Translations under genes and position numbers: made by a program
NCBI GenBank assembly: GCA_963798075.1
Contig: CAWCRU010000038.1
Span: forward strand, 39,178-103,177
Length of the DNA: 64,000 nucleotides
Source: DATAOG01 sp963798075
Lineage (GTDB): Bacteria > Pseudomonadota > Alphaproteobacteria > Geminicoccales > Geminicoccaceae
Reading direction: 5' to 3'
Notes under the pieces: model-generated
What the model was told of the DNA's origin: nothing
The model's input: the letters and a program-made list of their open reading frames with translations, nothing else
Database searches by the model: none
Part shown: positions 17,143 to 25,061 of the stretch, one piece after another
How positions within the stretch are numbered: the first letter of the stretch is position 1
How the letters are laid out: every line of letters begins with the position of its first letter

Positions 17143-18861
17143 ATGACGCATGCAGCAGGATGGCGGGCCGTGACTTGTGGAGTGAGCGGCGCTGTTTTGT
17201 GGGGAGCGGTGACGACCGCAGCCTGGGCAATGGATCCAGACCCCCTCGTCAAGGCCGATCCGAACGACTGGCCGACCTACCACGGCAGCTACAAGTCCTG
17301 GCACTACAGTTCCCTCGATCAGATCAACGCCGACAACGTCAAGAAGCTCCAGGTCGCCTGGATGCACCATCCCGGACGGGCGACCCGCGGCCTGCAGTCG
17401 TTCCCGCTGGTGGCAGACGGCGTGCTCTACTACTCGGGCTCGTACAGCCGGCTGTTCGCGCTCAATGCGGCGACCGGCGAGGTGATCTGGTCCTACATCC
17501 CGGAGCTCAACGAGGACCTGATCGCGACCCAGACCCACACCCCCTACAACCGCGGCATCGCGCTCGGCCAGGGCCACGTCTACGTCGGCACGGTCGATGG
17601 CCGTCTGATCGCGGTCGACATGAAGACCGGCAAGCCGGTCTGGGACACCAAGCTGATCGATTCGGAGAAGCTGACGGTCGGCTTCACCGGCGCGCCCCTG
17701 GTCGTCAAGGACAAGGTGATCATCGGCAGCCAGGGCGGCGAGTGGCCGTGGCGCGGCCCGATCTTCGGCGTCGACGGCAAGACCGGCAAGAAGGCCTGGG
17801 AGTTCTTCACCGCGGGCGGCACCGAGGAGGCCAAGAAGACCTGGGGCAACGACAGCTGGAAGATCGGCGGCGGCGGCGGCTGGATGGCCGGCGCCTACGA
17901 TCCGGAGACCAATACGGTCATCTGGGGTACGGCCAACCCCAATCCGCTCTACGACTGGGCCGGACCCGACTGGAAGACCAAGGGCCCGCGTCCGGGCGAC
18001 AACCTCTACACCTCCTCGGTGATCGGCCTCGACCCGGACACCGGCAAGCTCAAGAGCTATTTCCAGACCATTCCCGCACGACGAGTGGGACTTCGACGAC
18101 GCGGTCGGCGAGTTCATGTTCATCGAGCAGGACGGCCAGAAGTACATCGTGCACCCGAACAAGGGCGGCTACGTCTACGTCCTCGACCGCAACCTCGGCT
18201 TCAAGAAGGCCTGGGACCTGGTCAGACCAGCAACTTCATCAAGGGCGTCGACGACAAGGGCGGACTGATCGGGCGCAACGACCTGCCGCAAGGCAAGCAT
18301 GAGAACCTGTGCCCGGCGATCGCCGGCGGCACCAGCTGGAACTCGGGCACCTACAGTCCGAAGACCGGCTACTACTACAAGGTCGGCAACGAGTGGTGCA
18401 TGAACCTCGAGGTCCTGAAGACGACGCCGGTGGTGGAGCCGAACGTGCAGCTCAACATGGGCGCCAACTTCACGATCGTGCCGCCCGACGGCGGCAAGAT
18501 CTCGGGCCATGTCGACGCCCGCGACCCGATCACGGGCAAGAAGGCGTGGCAGATCGACTTCCCGCAACCGCCGCTGGCCAGCCTGCTCTCGACCGCGGGC
18601 GATCTTCTGTTCGTGCCGGACGCGCGCGGCATCCTGCACGCCTACGACGCCAAGACCGGCAAGGAGCTGTGGAGCCACAACGACGGCATCGGCCACAACG
18701 GCGGCATCATCAGCTATGCGGTCGACGGCAAGCAGTACATCGCGGTGATGAGCGGCTGGGATTCGCTGGTCGGCGAAGGCTACGGCAAGCTGTTCGGCGA
18801 ACCCTTCAAGAGCATGGCGTCCGACAGCGGCACGCTGATCGTCTACTCGCTGGCCGAGTGA
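17143..18861 (+). CDS. PQQ-dependent alcohol dehydrogenase (methanol/ethanol family, lanthanide type) with an out-of-frame internal segment
   Basis: The product is about 572 residues with a signal peptide ending 'VTTAAWA'. It has beta-propeller W-motifs ('NAATGEVIWSY', 'DMKTGKPVWDT', 'DAKTGKELWSH') and 'GGEWPWRGPIFGVDGKTGKK'. It oxidises alcohols in the periplasm. Between 18073 (extra C) and 18223 (missing C) about 50 residues are read in the wrong frame. Corrected, they read 'IPHDEWDFDDAVGEFMF', with the catalytic Asp and the second Asp two residues later (DFD) that marks lanthanide-dependent enzymes. The vicinal Cys pair common in this family is absent. The frame is otherwise open to the stop. 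Confidence 0.87.
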   Translation: MTHAAGWRAVTCGVSGAVLWGAVTTAAWAMDPDPLVKADPNDWPTYHGSYKSWHYSSLDQINADNVKKLQVAWMHHPGRATRGLQSFPLVADGVLYYSGSYSRLFALNAATGEVIWSYIPELNEDLIATQTHTPYNRGIALGQGHVYVGTVDGRLIAVDMKTGKPVWDTKLIDSEKLTVGFTGAPLVVKDKVIIGSQGGEWPWRGPIFGVDGKTGKKAWEFFTAGGTEEAKKTWGNDSWKIGGGGGWMAGAYDPETNTVIWGTANPNPLYDWAGPDWKTKGPRPGDNLYTSSVIGLDPDTGKLKSYFQTIPARRVGLRRRGRRVHVHRAGRPEVHRAPEQGRLRLRPRPQPRLQEGLGPGQTSNFIKGVDDKGGLIGRNDLPQGKHENLCPAIAGGTSWNSGTYSPKTGYYYKVGNEWCMNLEVLKTTPVVEPNVQLNMGANFTIVPPDGGKISGHVDARDPITGKKAWQIDFPQPPLASLLSTAGDLLFVPDARGILHAYDAKTGKELWSHNDGIGHNGGIISYAVDGKQYIAVMSGWDSLVGEGYGKLFGEPFKSMASDSGTLIVYSLAE

Positions 18862-18886
18862 TCCTCATCGGCGCCCGTCGAAGGAT

Positions 18887-18912
18887 GGGGTAGGGGCCTG
18901 GCTCCCTACCCC
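18887..18912 (+). promoter_or_regulatory. Perfect 9-bp hairpin between dehydrogenase and cytochrome genes
   Basis: GGGGTAGGG pairs with CCCTACCCC around an 8-base loop, 25 bases after the dehydrogenase stop. There is no T-run. It may stabilise the 3' end of the highly expressed dehydrogenase mRNA or partly terminate transcription before the cytochrome gene. Confidence 0.5.
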
Positions 18913-19027
18913 GGCGGCGCGCCGGGCGTCTTCGCGCTGGAAGATCATCCGGATCGCCGCATATGGCAGGGGTGGCGGCTCGACCGCCACCCTCGCTTTC
19001 CGCCAACTGCGAACCTTGGGGACGGCA

Positions 19028-19405
19028 ATGTCTGGAACACGCGCCCTGGTGGCCGCCGGTCTGTGGATGATCGCAGCATCCGCGGCCCCGGCTTGCGTGC
19101 AGGCGGATGACGCGGCGCCGCCCGCGAGCCCGATGGCGGGGCAAGGCCAGGCCGCGGGCGGCGACGGAGCCGCGGCCGCGATCGACGGCAAGATGTTGTT
19201 CGCCACCACCTGCGGTTTTTGCCACGAGGACGGCGGCCGCCAGGCCGGCCGGGGACCACAGCTCGCGGGCAGCAAACGCAGCGACGAGTTCATCGTCAAT
19301 CGGATCACCAACGGCAAGCCGGGCAAGATGCCGGCGTTCGGCCGGACCTACTCGCCAGACCAGATCAAGCAGATCCTGGCCTACATTCGCGGTCTTCAAC
19401 CTTGA
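19028..19405 (+). CDS. Class I c-type cytochrome (XoxG/c550-like)
   Basis: 125 residues with a signal peptide ('LVAAGLWMIAASAAPACVQA'), one haem site 'CGFCH' near residue 62, and the distal methionine in 'KPGKMPAFG'. It is the likely periplasmic electron acceptor of the quinoprotein encoded just upstream. ATG 19028 has 'ggggacgg' before it. It lies between the dehydrogenase and the XoxJ-like gene, the usual xoxF-G-J order. Confidence 0.85.
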   Translation: MSGTRALVAAGLWMIAASAAPACVQADDAAPPASPMAGQGQAAGGDGAAAAIDGKMLFATTCGFCHEDGGRQAGRGPQLAGSKRSDEFIVNRITNGKPGKMPAFGRTYSPDQIKQILAYIRGLQP

Positions 19406-19445
19406 GCGCGCGCAACCAGCGCCGAAGCGGTGCCGGAGGCCGACC

Positions 19446-20246
19446 ATGACCCCGATCCCTCAACCTCGCAAAGGCTCCCTCCTGGCGCTGGTCCTGGTGA
19501 GCGCCGTCGGTCTCGGCCTCGAACCCGCCGCCGCCCGGCCGCTCGAGTTGGTCAGGACCCGCGGCGTCATCGAGCTGTGCGCGTCGCCCGCTACCCTGCC
19601 CTTTGCGAGCCGCCACGGCGACCGCCCGGGCTATCAGATCGAGCTCGCAAAGGCGCTCGCGGACCGGCTCGGCGTCCGCCTGCAGGTCGACTGGGTGGCC
19701 CTGTCGTTCCACCTGCGCCGGGTCGACTGCGACATCGTCATGGACACGATCGCCGACGAGGAGGCGCAGAGCGAGAGCCACATCCTATGGTCGGTGCCGT
19801 ATCAAAAGAGCGGCGTGGCTCTCGCGGTGCGGCCCGGCGAGGGTGCGATCACGGGCTTCGACAGCCTGGATGCCCGCTACCGGGTCGGGGTGATGCGGGG
19901 CTCGCTCGCGCACATGTACCTCGACCAGCGCGGCGCCCACGCGATCCCCTACGGCTTCGAGAGCGACATCCTCGAGGCGCTCGCCAACGGCGAGATCGAC
20001 GCCGCCGCGGTGACCTCGCTCAGCGCCGGCTACTACAATCTCCAGCATCCGGCGGCACCGCTGCGGCTGATCTATGCCTACGACGCGGTGCCGGAGCTCG
20101 GCTGGGACCTTGCGGTCGGCATGCGGCGCTCGGACCAGCCGCTGCGCGATGCGGTCGACCGGGCGGTCCACGCGATGCTCGACGACGGCACCTTCGATCG
20201 AATCTATGCCAGCTACGGCATCGAACACCGGCCGCCGCATTCCTAG
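19446..20246 (+). CDS. Quinoprotein-dehydrogenase-associated periplasmic binding protein (XoxJ-like)
   Basis: 266 residues with signal sequence 'SLLALVLVSAVGLGLEPAAA' and a family-3 binding-protein fold ('LRVCASP'-like opening 'VIELCASPATLPFAS', 'GYQIELAKALADRLGVRLQV', 'DIVMDTIADEEAQSES'). Members sited next to PQQ alcohol dehydrogenases (XoxJ/MxaJ) help activate the enzyme or load its cofactor and metal. It directly follows the cytochrome gene. Confidence 0.85.
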   Translation: MTPIPQPRKGSLLALVLVSAVGLGLEPAAARPLELVRTRGVIELCASPATLPFASRHGDRPGYQIELAKALADRLGVRLQVDWVALSFHLRRVDCDIVMDTIADEEAQSESHILWSVPYQKSGVALAVRPGEGAITGFDSLDARYRVGVMRGSLAHMYLDQRGAHAIPYGFESDILEALANGEIDAAAVTSLSAGYYNLQHPAAPLRLIYAYDAVPELGWDLAVGMRRSDQPLRDAVDRAVHAMLDDGTFDRIYASYGIEHRPPHS

Positions 20247-20283
20247 TCTCGCGGCTGAGCGCGCCCGCCTCGATCAGCCGTCG

Positions 20284-20614
20284 TCACGGTTGCGGCATCT
20301 CGACCGTAACCTTGATGTTGGAATACCAAGCGGCCAAGTTGGCCACGTCGCTGTCACTGAGGCCCTTGGCCACGATCGACATCTGCTCGTGCTGGCGCGT
20401 CCCGTCCTGGAACGCCTTGAGTTGCTTGATGAGGTAGTTGGCATCGTCGCCGGCGAGATTGGGCGCCTCGGGATTCCTGCTGAGCCCGTCGAGCCCGTGA
20501 CAGGCCGCGCAGGTTGCGGCCTTCTTCTTGCCGGCGGCAATCGCCGCCATATCGGCGGCGCTGGCAGGAACAGGGAGCGATGGCCACCAGCACACAGCCA
20601 ATGAGCAACGCCAA
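20284..20614 (-). pseudogene. Small c-type cytochrome (c553/c4-like), frameshift inside the signal peptide
   Basis: The mature part has haem site 'CAACHG' after 'AGKKKAAT', then 'NLAGDDANYLIKQLKAFQDG' and a C-terminal 'MSIVAKGLSDSDVANLAAWY' with the distal Met. The hydrophobic leader 'LALLIGCVLVAIA' is in another frame; one missing base near 20576 would join it to 'LPVPASAADMAA'. The only start for the leader is TTG 20614, or an out-of-frame ATG a few bases upstream. It follows the second PQQ dehydrogenase (47 bases) and is its probable electron acceptor. Confidence 0.7.
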
Positions 20615-20660
20615 GGTGCATGCTGACGGACCCGCGCCCTTGTTCCCGCCCCGAGGTCAC

Positions 20661-22078
20661 TCAGCCACCGTAGGAGATGCGGTAGACCGCCCCCGCGAAA
20701 TCGTCGGAGACGAGCAGGGAGCCGTCGCGCAACTGGGTGAGAGCGACCGGCCTGCCGATATACTCGCCGTCTTTGGTCAGCCAGCCCGCCGCAAACTCCT
20801 CCTGATCCCCTGCCGTGCCGTCGTCGTTGAGCGGCGTAAACAGGACCCTGGCGCCTACTGGAACCGTCCGATTCCAGGAGCCATGCTGGGCCGTGAACAC
20901 ACCCTTTTTGTAGCGCTCCGGGAACTTGCTGCCCGTGTAGAATACCATCCCGAGATCGGCGGCATGCGCGATCGTCTCCACGACTGGGAACACCGCGTCC
21001 GCGGGCGGTTCGCTGTCCTTGTACTCGTTGGTGCGGACATGACCACCGCCATACCATGGGAACCCGAACTCCTGGCCCGGGCCGGTGATACGATCGAGCT
21101 CGCCAGGCGGGATGTCGTCCCCCATGCCGTCGACTTGGTTGTCGTTGGTCCACAGCTCCCCGGTCGTCGGATTGAAGTCGAACCCGACCGGATTGCGTAG
21201 CCCGGTGGCATAGACCTCACGGTTGGACCCGTCCCGGTCCATGCGAATGATGCCGCCGACGCCAGCCTGCTTGAACGGCTCGACCTTGTCCTTCGACGGC
21301 ACGTTGAACGGCTGCCCGAGCTGGATGTAGAGCTTATTGTCCGGGCCGACCGCGCATACCCGGGCAGTGTGATTGTAGGATTCGTCGGCGCCGGGGATGA
21401 GCTCCCCTTCCTTGACGACATCGCCGACGGCCACGTCGGGGCTCTCGTAGAAAAATTCCGCCGCGGGGAAGATGCGGACGCGATTGCGCTCGGCGATGTA
21501 TAGGAACCCATCCTTAGAGAAGCAGACACCGTTCGGGATCACAAAGGTGAGCGAAGGCGCGAACCGCTTCACCTCGTCGGCGGTCCCGTCCTTGTTGCGA
21601 TCAGTGACTGCCCAGACCGCGTCCTTCCGCGTCCCGACGAAGGTGACGACGCCCTGCGGCCCGACGGCCATGTGCCGGGCGTCCGGCACAACCGCGTAGA
21701 GGTTGATCTTGAAGCCCGGCGGCAGCTTGATCTGCTCGAGGTTCTTGCGAAGCTGATCGGCGTAAGGCGCCGGTCTGCGGCACGTAGTCGAACGCCGCCA
21801 TGCCAGTGTCCGTGGGCTGCATGTTCTCGAGCTTCGACTGATTGTCGTCGGCTCGGGCAGACTCCCGCTTGAGCTTTGCCATACTGAACCCCTGAGACGT
21901 TCTTAGCGCAACATCGACGAAATTTTTGCGCGCGTAAGCGTTGTCGATGCTGTTCAGGCGAACGCCGCCAGCGCCACGCCGGTGCCCGGGGCGATGGCCG
22001 CGCGGATGGCGCACCCGACCCTGCCGAGCCGGGGCGCTTGCCGGCGATCAGGGCCAATACTATGTTTTTATGCATCAT
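20661..22078 (-). pseudogene. PQQ-dependent sorbosone/aldose-type dehydrogenase, frameshifted N-terminus
   Basis: The open frame 20661-21689 gives 342 residues of a soluble PQQ beta-propeller: 'ARHMAVGPQGVVTFVGTRKD', 'ARVCAVGPDNKLYIQLGQPF', 'ATGLRNPVGFDFNPTTGELW', 'GFPWYGGGHVRTNEY'. The N-terminal part continues upstream in other frames: 'YADQLRKNLEQIKLPPGFKI', then an extra base near 21764, then 'RKNFVDVALRTSQGFSMAKL' and 'ENMQPTDTGMAAFDYVPQT'. Another shift is needed near 21950 to reach the leader that starts 'MMHKNIVLALIAG' at 22078. The enzyme would oxidise aldoses or sorbosone in the periplasm. Confidence 0.75.
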
Positions 22079-22120
22079 AACAGGGTTGATAGGTGTTGCA
22101 GAATGAAGCAGCTGCGCTAC

Positions 22121-22192
22121 TTAGTGGGCTGGAGATACTTGGCCGCAAGCAAGTGCAACGATCGCCGCCGAGCACACTAGCAGCTGACGCAT
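22121..22192 (-). CDS. Tiny signal-peptide-like ORF (23 residues)
   Basis: The frame begins ATG 22192 with 'gggaggcaaca' upstream and reads 'MRQLLVCSAAIVALACGQVS', then 'PAH' and TAA. The composition (one Arg, then a hydrophobic core and Ala-Cys) is that of an export signal. It may be the stub of a gene cut off before the PQQ dehydrogenase, or a real micro-peptide. Nothing else supports it. Confidence 0.25.
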   Translation of the reverse strand: MRQLLVCSAAIVALACGQVSPAH

Positions 22193-22410
22193 TGTTGCCT
22201 CCCATTGTTGGCTTCTGGGGACACCGAGCGCTTGGCGCGCCCGTGCCCTGAGGGCTACCTATGGCACGCAACTTCTGAGCGGGAAAGGGCCTTCTCAGCG
22301 CAAATTGGCTTGAGCCTTGGAGGGTCGGTCTGTAGCCTCGGCGAACGGGCGATCCCTTTCGCTACTTCAACAGCGCGGCGCCGGCTGCGCGCCCCAGCTG
22401 TTCCACGTCG
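22193..22410. other. Spacer upstream of the oxyR-like remnant
   Basis: Together with 22079-22192 this forms a 330-base stretch of unusually low GC. It probably holds the promoter for the minus-strand PQQ dehydrogenase. No clear -35/-10 pair or known gene was found. Confidence 0.3.
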
Positions 22411-22719
22411 CGCCCAGCCCAGGCGCTCAGCCTCTGCCATGCCGCAGGCGCCAACCCGGCCGACGATTTTCGGGCGAGCAGCCTTGCGACCGTGGTGCAG
22501 ATGGTGGTCAACGGCTACGGAGGCACGATCCTGCCGGATCTGGCCCTGCCGGTCGAGGCGGGCGTGCATTCGCGCCTCCGGGTCGTGCCGTTCACGCCGC
22601 CCGCACCCTTTCGCACGATCGGCCTTGCCTGGCGCAGCTCCTCACCGCGCCGGTCGGACTTCATCGAGTTCGGCCACTTCGTCATGGCGGCGCGGCACCA
22701 GCCGACCGACGGGCGCTGA
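22411..22719 (+). pseudogene. Remnant of an OxyR-like LysR regulator (C-terminal end only)
   Basis: About 100 residues match the end of the OxyR/LysR effector domain: 'ALSLCHAAGANPADDFRASS', 'LATVVQMVVNGYGGTILPDL' and 'FRTIGLAWRSSSPRRSDFIE'. The DNA-binding domain and the rest of the effector domain (about 200 residues) are missing, and no ribosome site or start fits. It lies on the opposite strand to the PQQ genes. Confidence 0.6.
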
Positions 22720-22779
22720 TCAGCGGGCATGGCAGCGATCCCGCCCGCTCGCGCCCAGGGCGGCGGACCGGCCGCCGGC

Positions 22780-23076
22780 TCAGGGCGCGCCCAGCGCCAC
22801 CATGCCCTTGTCGGCCAGATCCTGCAGGAAAGCCGTGACGTCGATCTCGATCTGGGCGCGCTCGGCCGCGAAGGTCGAAGCGAGGTCGTCGATCACCGCT
22901 GCGACGCTTGCCTTGCCATCGCAGCGCTTGAGGATCTCGACGGCGATCGGGTCGGGCATCAACACCCGCTCGGGCGCCAGCAGCACCCAGGCCTTGCGCG
23001 CCTGATCGAAGCGCAGCTTGACCCCACGCGGGAGCGCCGGCACGAGTTCGGCGCGGACCTCGACCCGCTCGCTCAC
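22780..23076 (-). CDS. pqqD: PqqD, peptide chaperone of PQQ biosynthesis
   Basis: 98 residues with the RiPP-recognition fold: 'VPALPRGVKLRFDQARKAWV', 'LLAPERVLMPDPIAVEILKR', 'AVIDDLASTF', 'FLQDLADKGMV'. PqqD binds PqqA and presents it to the radical-SAM enzyme PqqE. GTG 23076 overlaps the pqqC stop (GTGA). pqqE, which normally follows, is missing; the cluster ends here. Confidence 0.94.
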   Translation of the reverse strand: MSERVEVRAELVPALPRGVKLRFDQARKAWVLLAPERVLMPDPIAVEILKRCDGKASVAAVIDDLASTFAAERAQIEIDVTAFLQDLADKGMVALGAP

Positions 23077-23825
23077 CCGACGCGCCGCCTCACGAGGGCC
23101 GCCGGATCGAAGGCGCTGGGCGGGATCCGGCCCGGTGTGACATAGGCGTGCTCGAGCGCGTCGAGCTGCACCCAGAGCACGTCGCACTTAAAGCGCAGCG
23201 CCGCCAGCACCGCCTGCTGCAGCTCCGGGCGCCTGGCCTGACGCTTGACGTAGTCGAGCGCGAAATCGACGTCGCGGGGCGCCTGGCTGAGGCGCTTCTC
23301 GAAATAGGAAAGCGTCGCCCGGCTCACGAAGTCGTAGCTGGCCAGCATACCCGACACCCGGTCGGCGATGATCCTGGGCGAGAACATCTCGGTCAGCGAG
23401 GAGGCGATCGCCTCGAGCAGCGAGCGCTCGCGCACGAACGAGACGTAGGCCTGGACCGCGAAGCGGGTCGCCGGCAGGAGCCCCTCGGTCGAGACCACAT
23501 AGGCGCGCTCCAGCCCCAGGCCGTCGGTGAGCTTGAGCCAGCGCTCGATGCCGCCCTCGCCCGCATGCTCGCCGTCGTGGTCGATGATCCGCTGGCGCCA
23601 GACGCGGCGCATCTCGGGATCCTCCATGCGGGCGAGCAGGGTCGCGTCCTTGATCGGGATCTGCGCCTGATAGTAGTAGCGATTGAGCGCCCAGGCCTGC
23701 AACTGCGCCTTGGTCAGCTGGCCGCCCTTCATGGCGATGTGGAACGGATGGTTCCAGTGATAGCGCTCCTCGCCGATCTGGCGGAGCGTTGCTTCCAGCC
23801 GATCGGGGCTCAAGACCTCGCTCAC
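23073..23825 (-). CDS. pqqC: PqqC, pyrroloquinoline-quinone synthase
   Basis: 250 residues, full length. It is an all-helical, cofactor-free oxidase that closes the ring and performs the last eight-electron oxidation to PQQ. Typical blocks are 'YHWNHPFHIAMKGGQLTKAQ', 'ALNRYYYQAQIPIKDA', 'RIIDHDGEHAGEGGIERW' (active-site His/Glu) and 'FSPRIIADRVSGMLASYDFV'. It overlaps pqqB upstream and pqqD downstream by four bases each. Confidence 0.97.
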   Translation of the reverse strand: MSEVLSPDRLEATLRQIGEERYHWNHPFHIAMKGGQLTKAQLQAWALNRYYYQAQIPIKDATLLARMEDPEMRRVWRQRIIDHDGEHAGEGGIERWLKLTDGLGLERAYVVSTEGLLPATRFAVQAYVSFVRERSLLEAIASSLTEMFSPRIIADRVSGMLASYDFVSRATLSYFEKRLSQAPRDVDFALDYVKRQARRPELQQAVLAALRFKCDVLWVQLDALEHAYVTPGRIPPSAFDPAALVRRRVG

Positions 23826-24724
23826 AGCTCAATCTCCATGCCGTCGCAGGCGACCTCCCAGCCGGCGGCCGCGACCTCTGCGCGCTCGGGCGAGTCGTCG
23901 AGCAGGATCGGATTGGTGTTGTTGATGTGCAGATAGATCCGACGGCCGAGCGTCACGTCCGCGAGCGCGCTCAGCGAGCCCTTTGGCCCCCAGACGCTGA
24001 TGTGGCCCATGCGCGCCCCGGTCTTGACCCCGGTCCGGCTCGAGATCATCTCGTCGTCGGCCCAGAGCGTGCCGTCGAACATCAAGAGATCGGCGCCCTC
24101 GAGCCGTTCGGCGAGGCCGGCCGTGACCCGCGCGCAGCCGGGCACGAAGGCCGCGCGGGCACCGTTCTCGCCGTGCAGCTCGAGCCCGATCGTAGCCTCC
24201 GTCTCGGCGCCTACTTCGAGGCTCTCGTCCTCGAGATAGAGCGCAACCTTGCCGGGCACGGCAAACGGCACCACCCGCAGCCCCGGCAGGATCTCGGCCG
24301 CCTGCTCGAGCCTCAATCGGTGCCGGCTCACGAAGCTCGGGTTCAGCACATCAAAGATCGGGTTGCGGGCGAGGACCTCGAGAATCGCAGCGGTCGCGAA
24401 CAGGCTGAACGGCTGACTCTCGCGCAGATTAAGCAGTCCCGCGACGTGGTCGACGTCACCGTTGGTCAGGACGACTGCCCGGATCGGGCTATGGCGAGGT
24501 CCCGCATGGGGATGCAAAGCGGGAGTCGCCAGGATCTGCTGGCGCAGGTCCGGGCTGGCGTTGAGCAACGCCCAATCCTCGCCGTCAGCGCTGATCGCAA
24601 GCGAGCACTGAGTGAGCCAGCGCGCCGCCGGGTCACCTCGCCACGCGCGCAGGCCGACCGGACAGGCGCTGTTCCATTGCGGAAAACCGCCGCCGGCGGC
24701 GGCGCCCAGGACGATGATGCGCAT
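23822..24724 (-). CDS. pqqB: PqqB, metallo-beta-lactamase-fold hydroxylase of PQQ biosynthesis
   Basis: 300 residues starting 'MRIIVLGAAAGGGFPQWNSA'. It contains 'VVLTNGDVDHVAGLLNLRES', the metal-binding motif variant of this family, and 'MGHISVWGPKGSLSAL'. PqqB is an iron-dependent hydroxylase acting on the tyrosine part of the precursor. GTG 24727 directly precedes ATG 24724; ATG is preferred. Confidence 0.96.
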   Translation of the reverse strand: MRIIVLGAAAGGGFPQWNSACPVGLRAWRGDPAARWLTQCSLAISADGEDWALLNASPDLRQQILATPALHPHAGPRHSPIRAVVLTNGDVDHVAGLLNLRESQPFSLFATAAILEVLARNPIFDVLNPSFVSRHRLRLEQAAEILPGLRVVPFAVPGKVALYLEDESLEVGAETEATIGLELHGENGARAAFVPGCARVTAGLAERLEGADLLMFDGTLWADDEMISSRTGVKTGARMGHISVWGPKGSLSALADVTLGRRIYLHINNTNPILLDDSPERAEVAAAGWEVACDGMEIEL

Positions 24725-24763
24725 CACTGTCCGGGGCGCACGACCGCCGGCGCGCCGGCCGGC

Positions 24764-24841
24764 CTAGAGGTCGGCTGGGAAATAGGCGTTGATCTCGCAG
24801 CCGCAGGCAATCTCGACGATCTTGGGCGTGCGCCACTGCAT
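24764..24841 (-). CDS. pqqA: PqqA, precursor peptide of PQQ
   Basis: 25 residues beginning 'MQWRTPKIVEIACGCEINAY'. The Glu and Tyr of E-x3-Y ('EINAY') are cross-linked to make PQQ. 'cagggagac' precedes the start by about 6 bases. It lies 39 bases upstream of pqqB and heads the pqqABCD operon. It is too short for most gene finders. Confidence 0.95.
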   Translation of the reverse strand: MQWRTPKIVEIACGCEINAYFPADL

Positions 24842-25061
24842 CACGAAGTCTCCCTGGTTGTCATGCACCCGAGCGTCCGATGGATGCCAAGGCTTCTTAG
24901 GCCAAATGCGCCTCGAATGCCACAGTTTTCGCGGGCCGCGGCGGGCGCAGGGGAACCCGGCGGGACCCGGTGGGCATATCCCCGCCAAGACCACGGTAGG
25001 TGGTCGCCAACCGGCGCCGGCTGTGCCATGGTGCGGCAAATAGGCGAGGGAGACGAACCCC

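Noticed and set aside
22103..22177. 'MKQLRYLV' on the plus strand, resembling the start of a LysR regulator
   Set aside because: Similarity ends after eight residues and the following helix-turn-helix is absent. It may be chance, although the oxyR remnant lies 300 bases downstream on the same strand.
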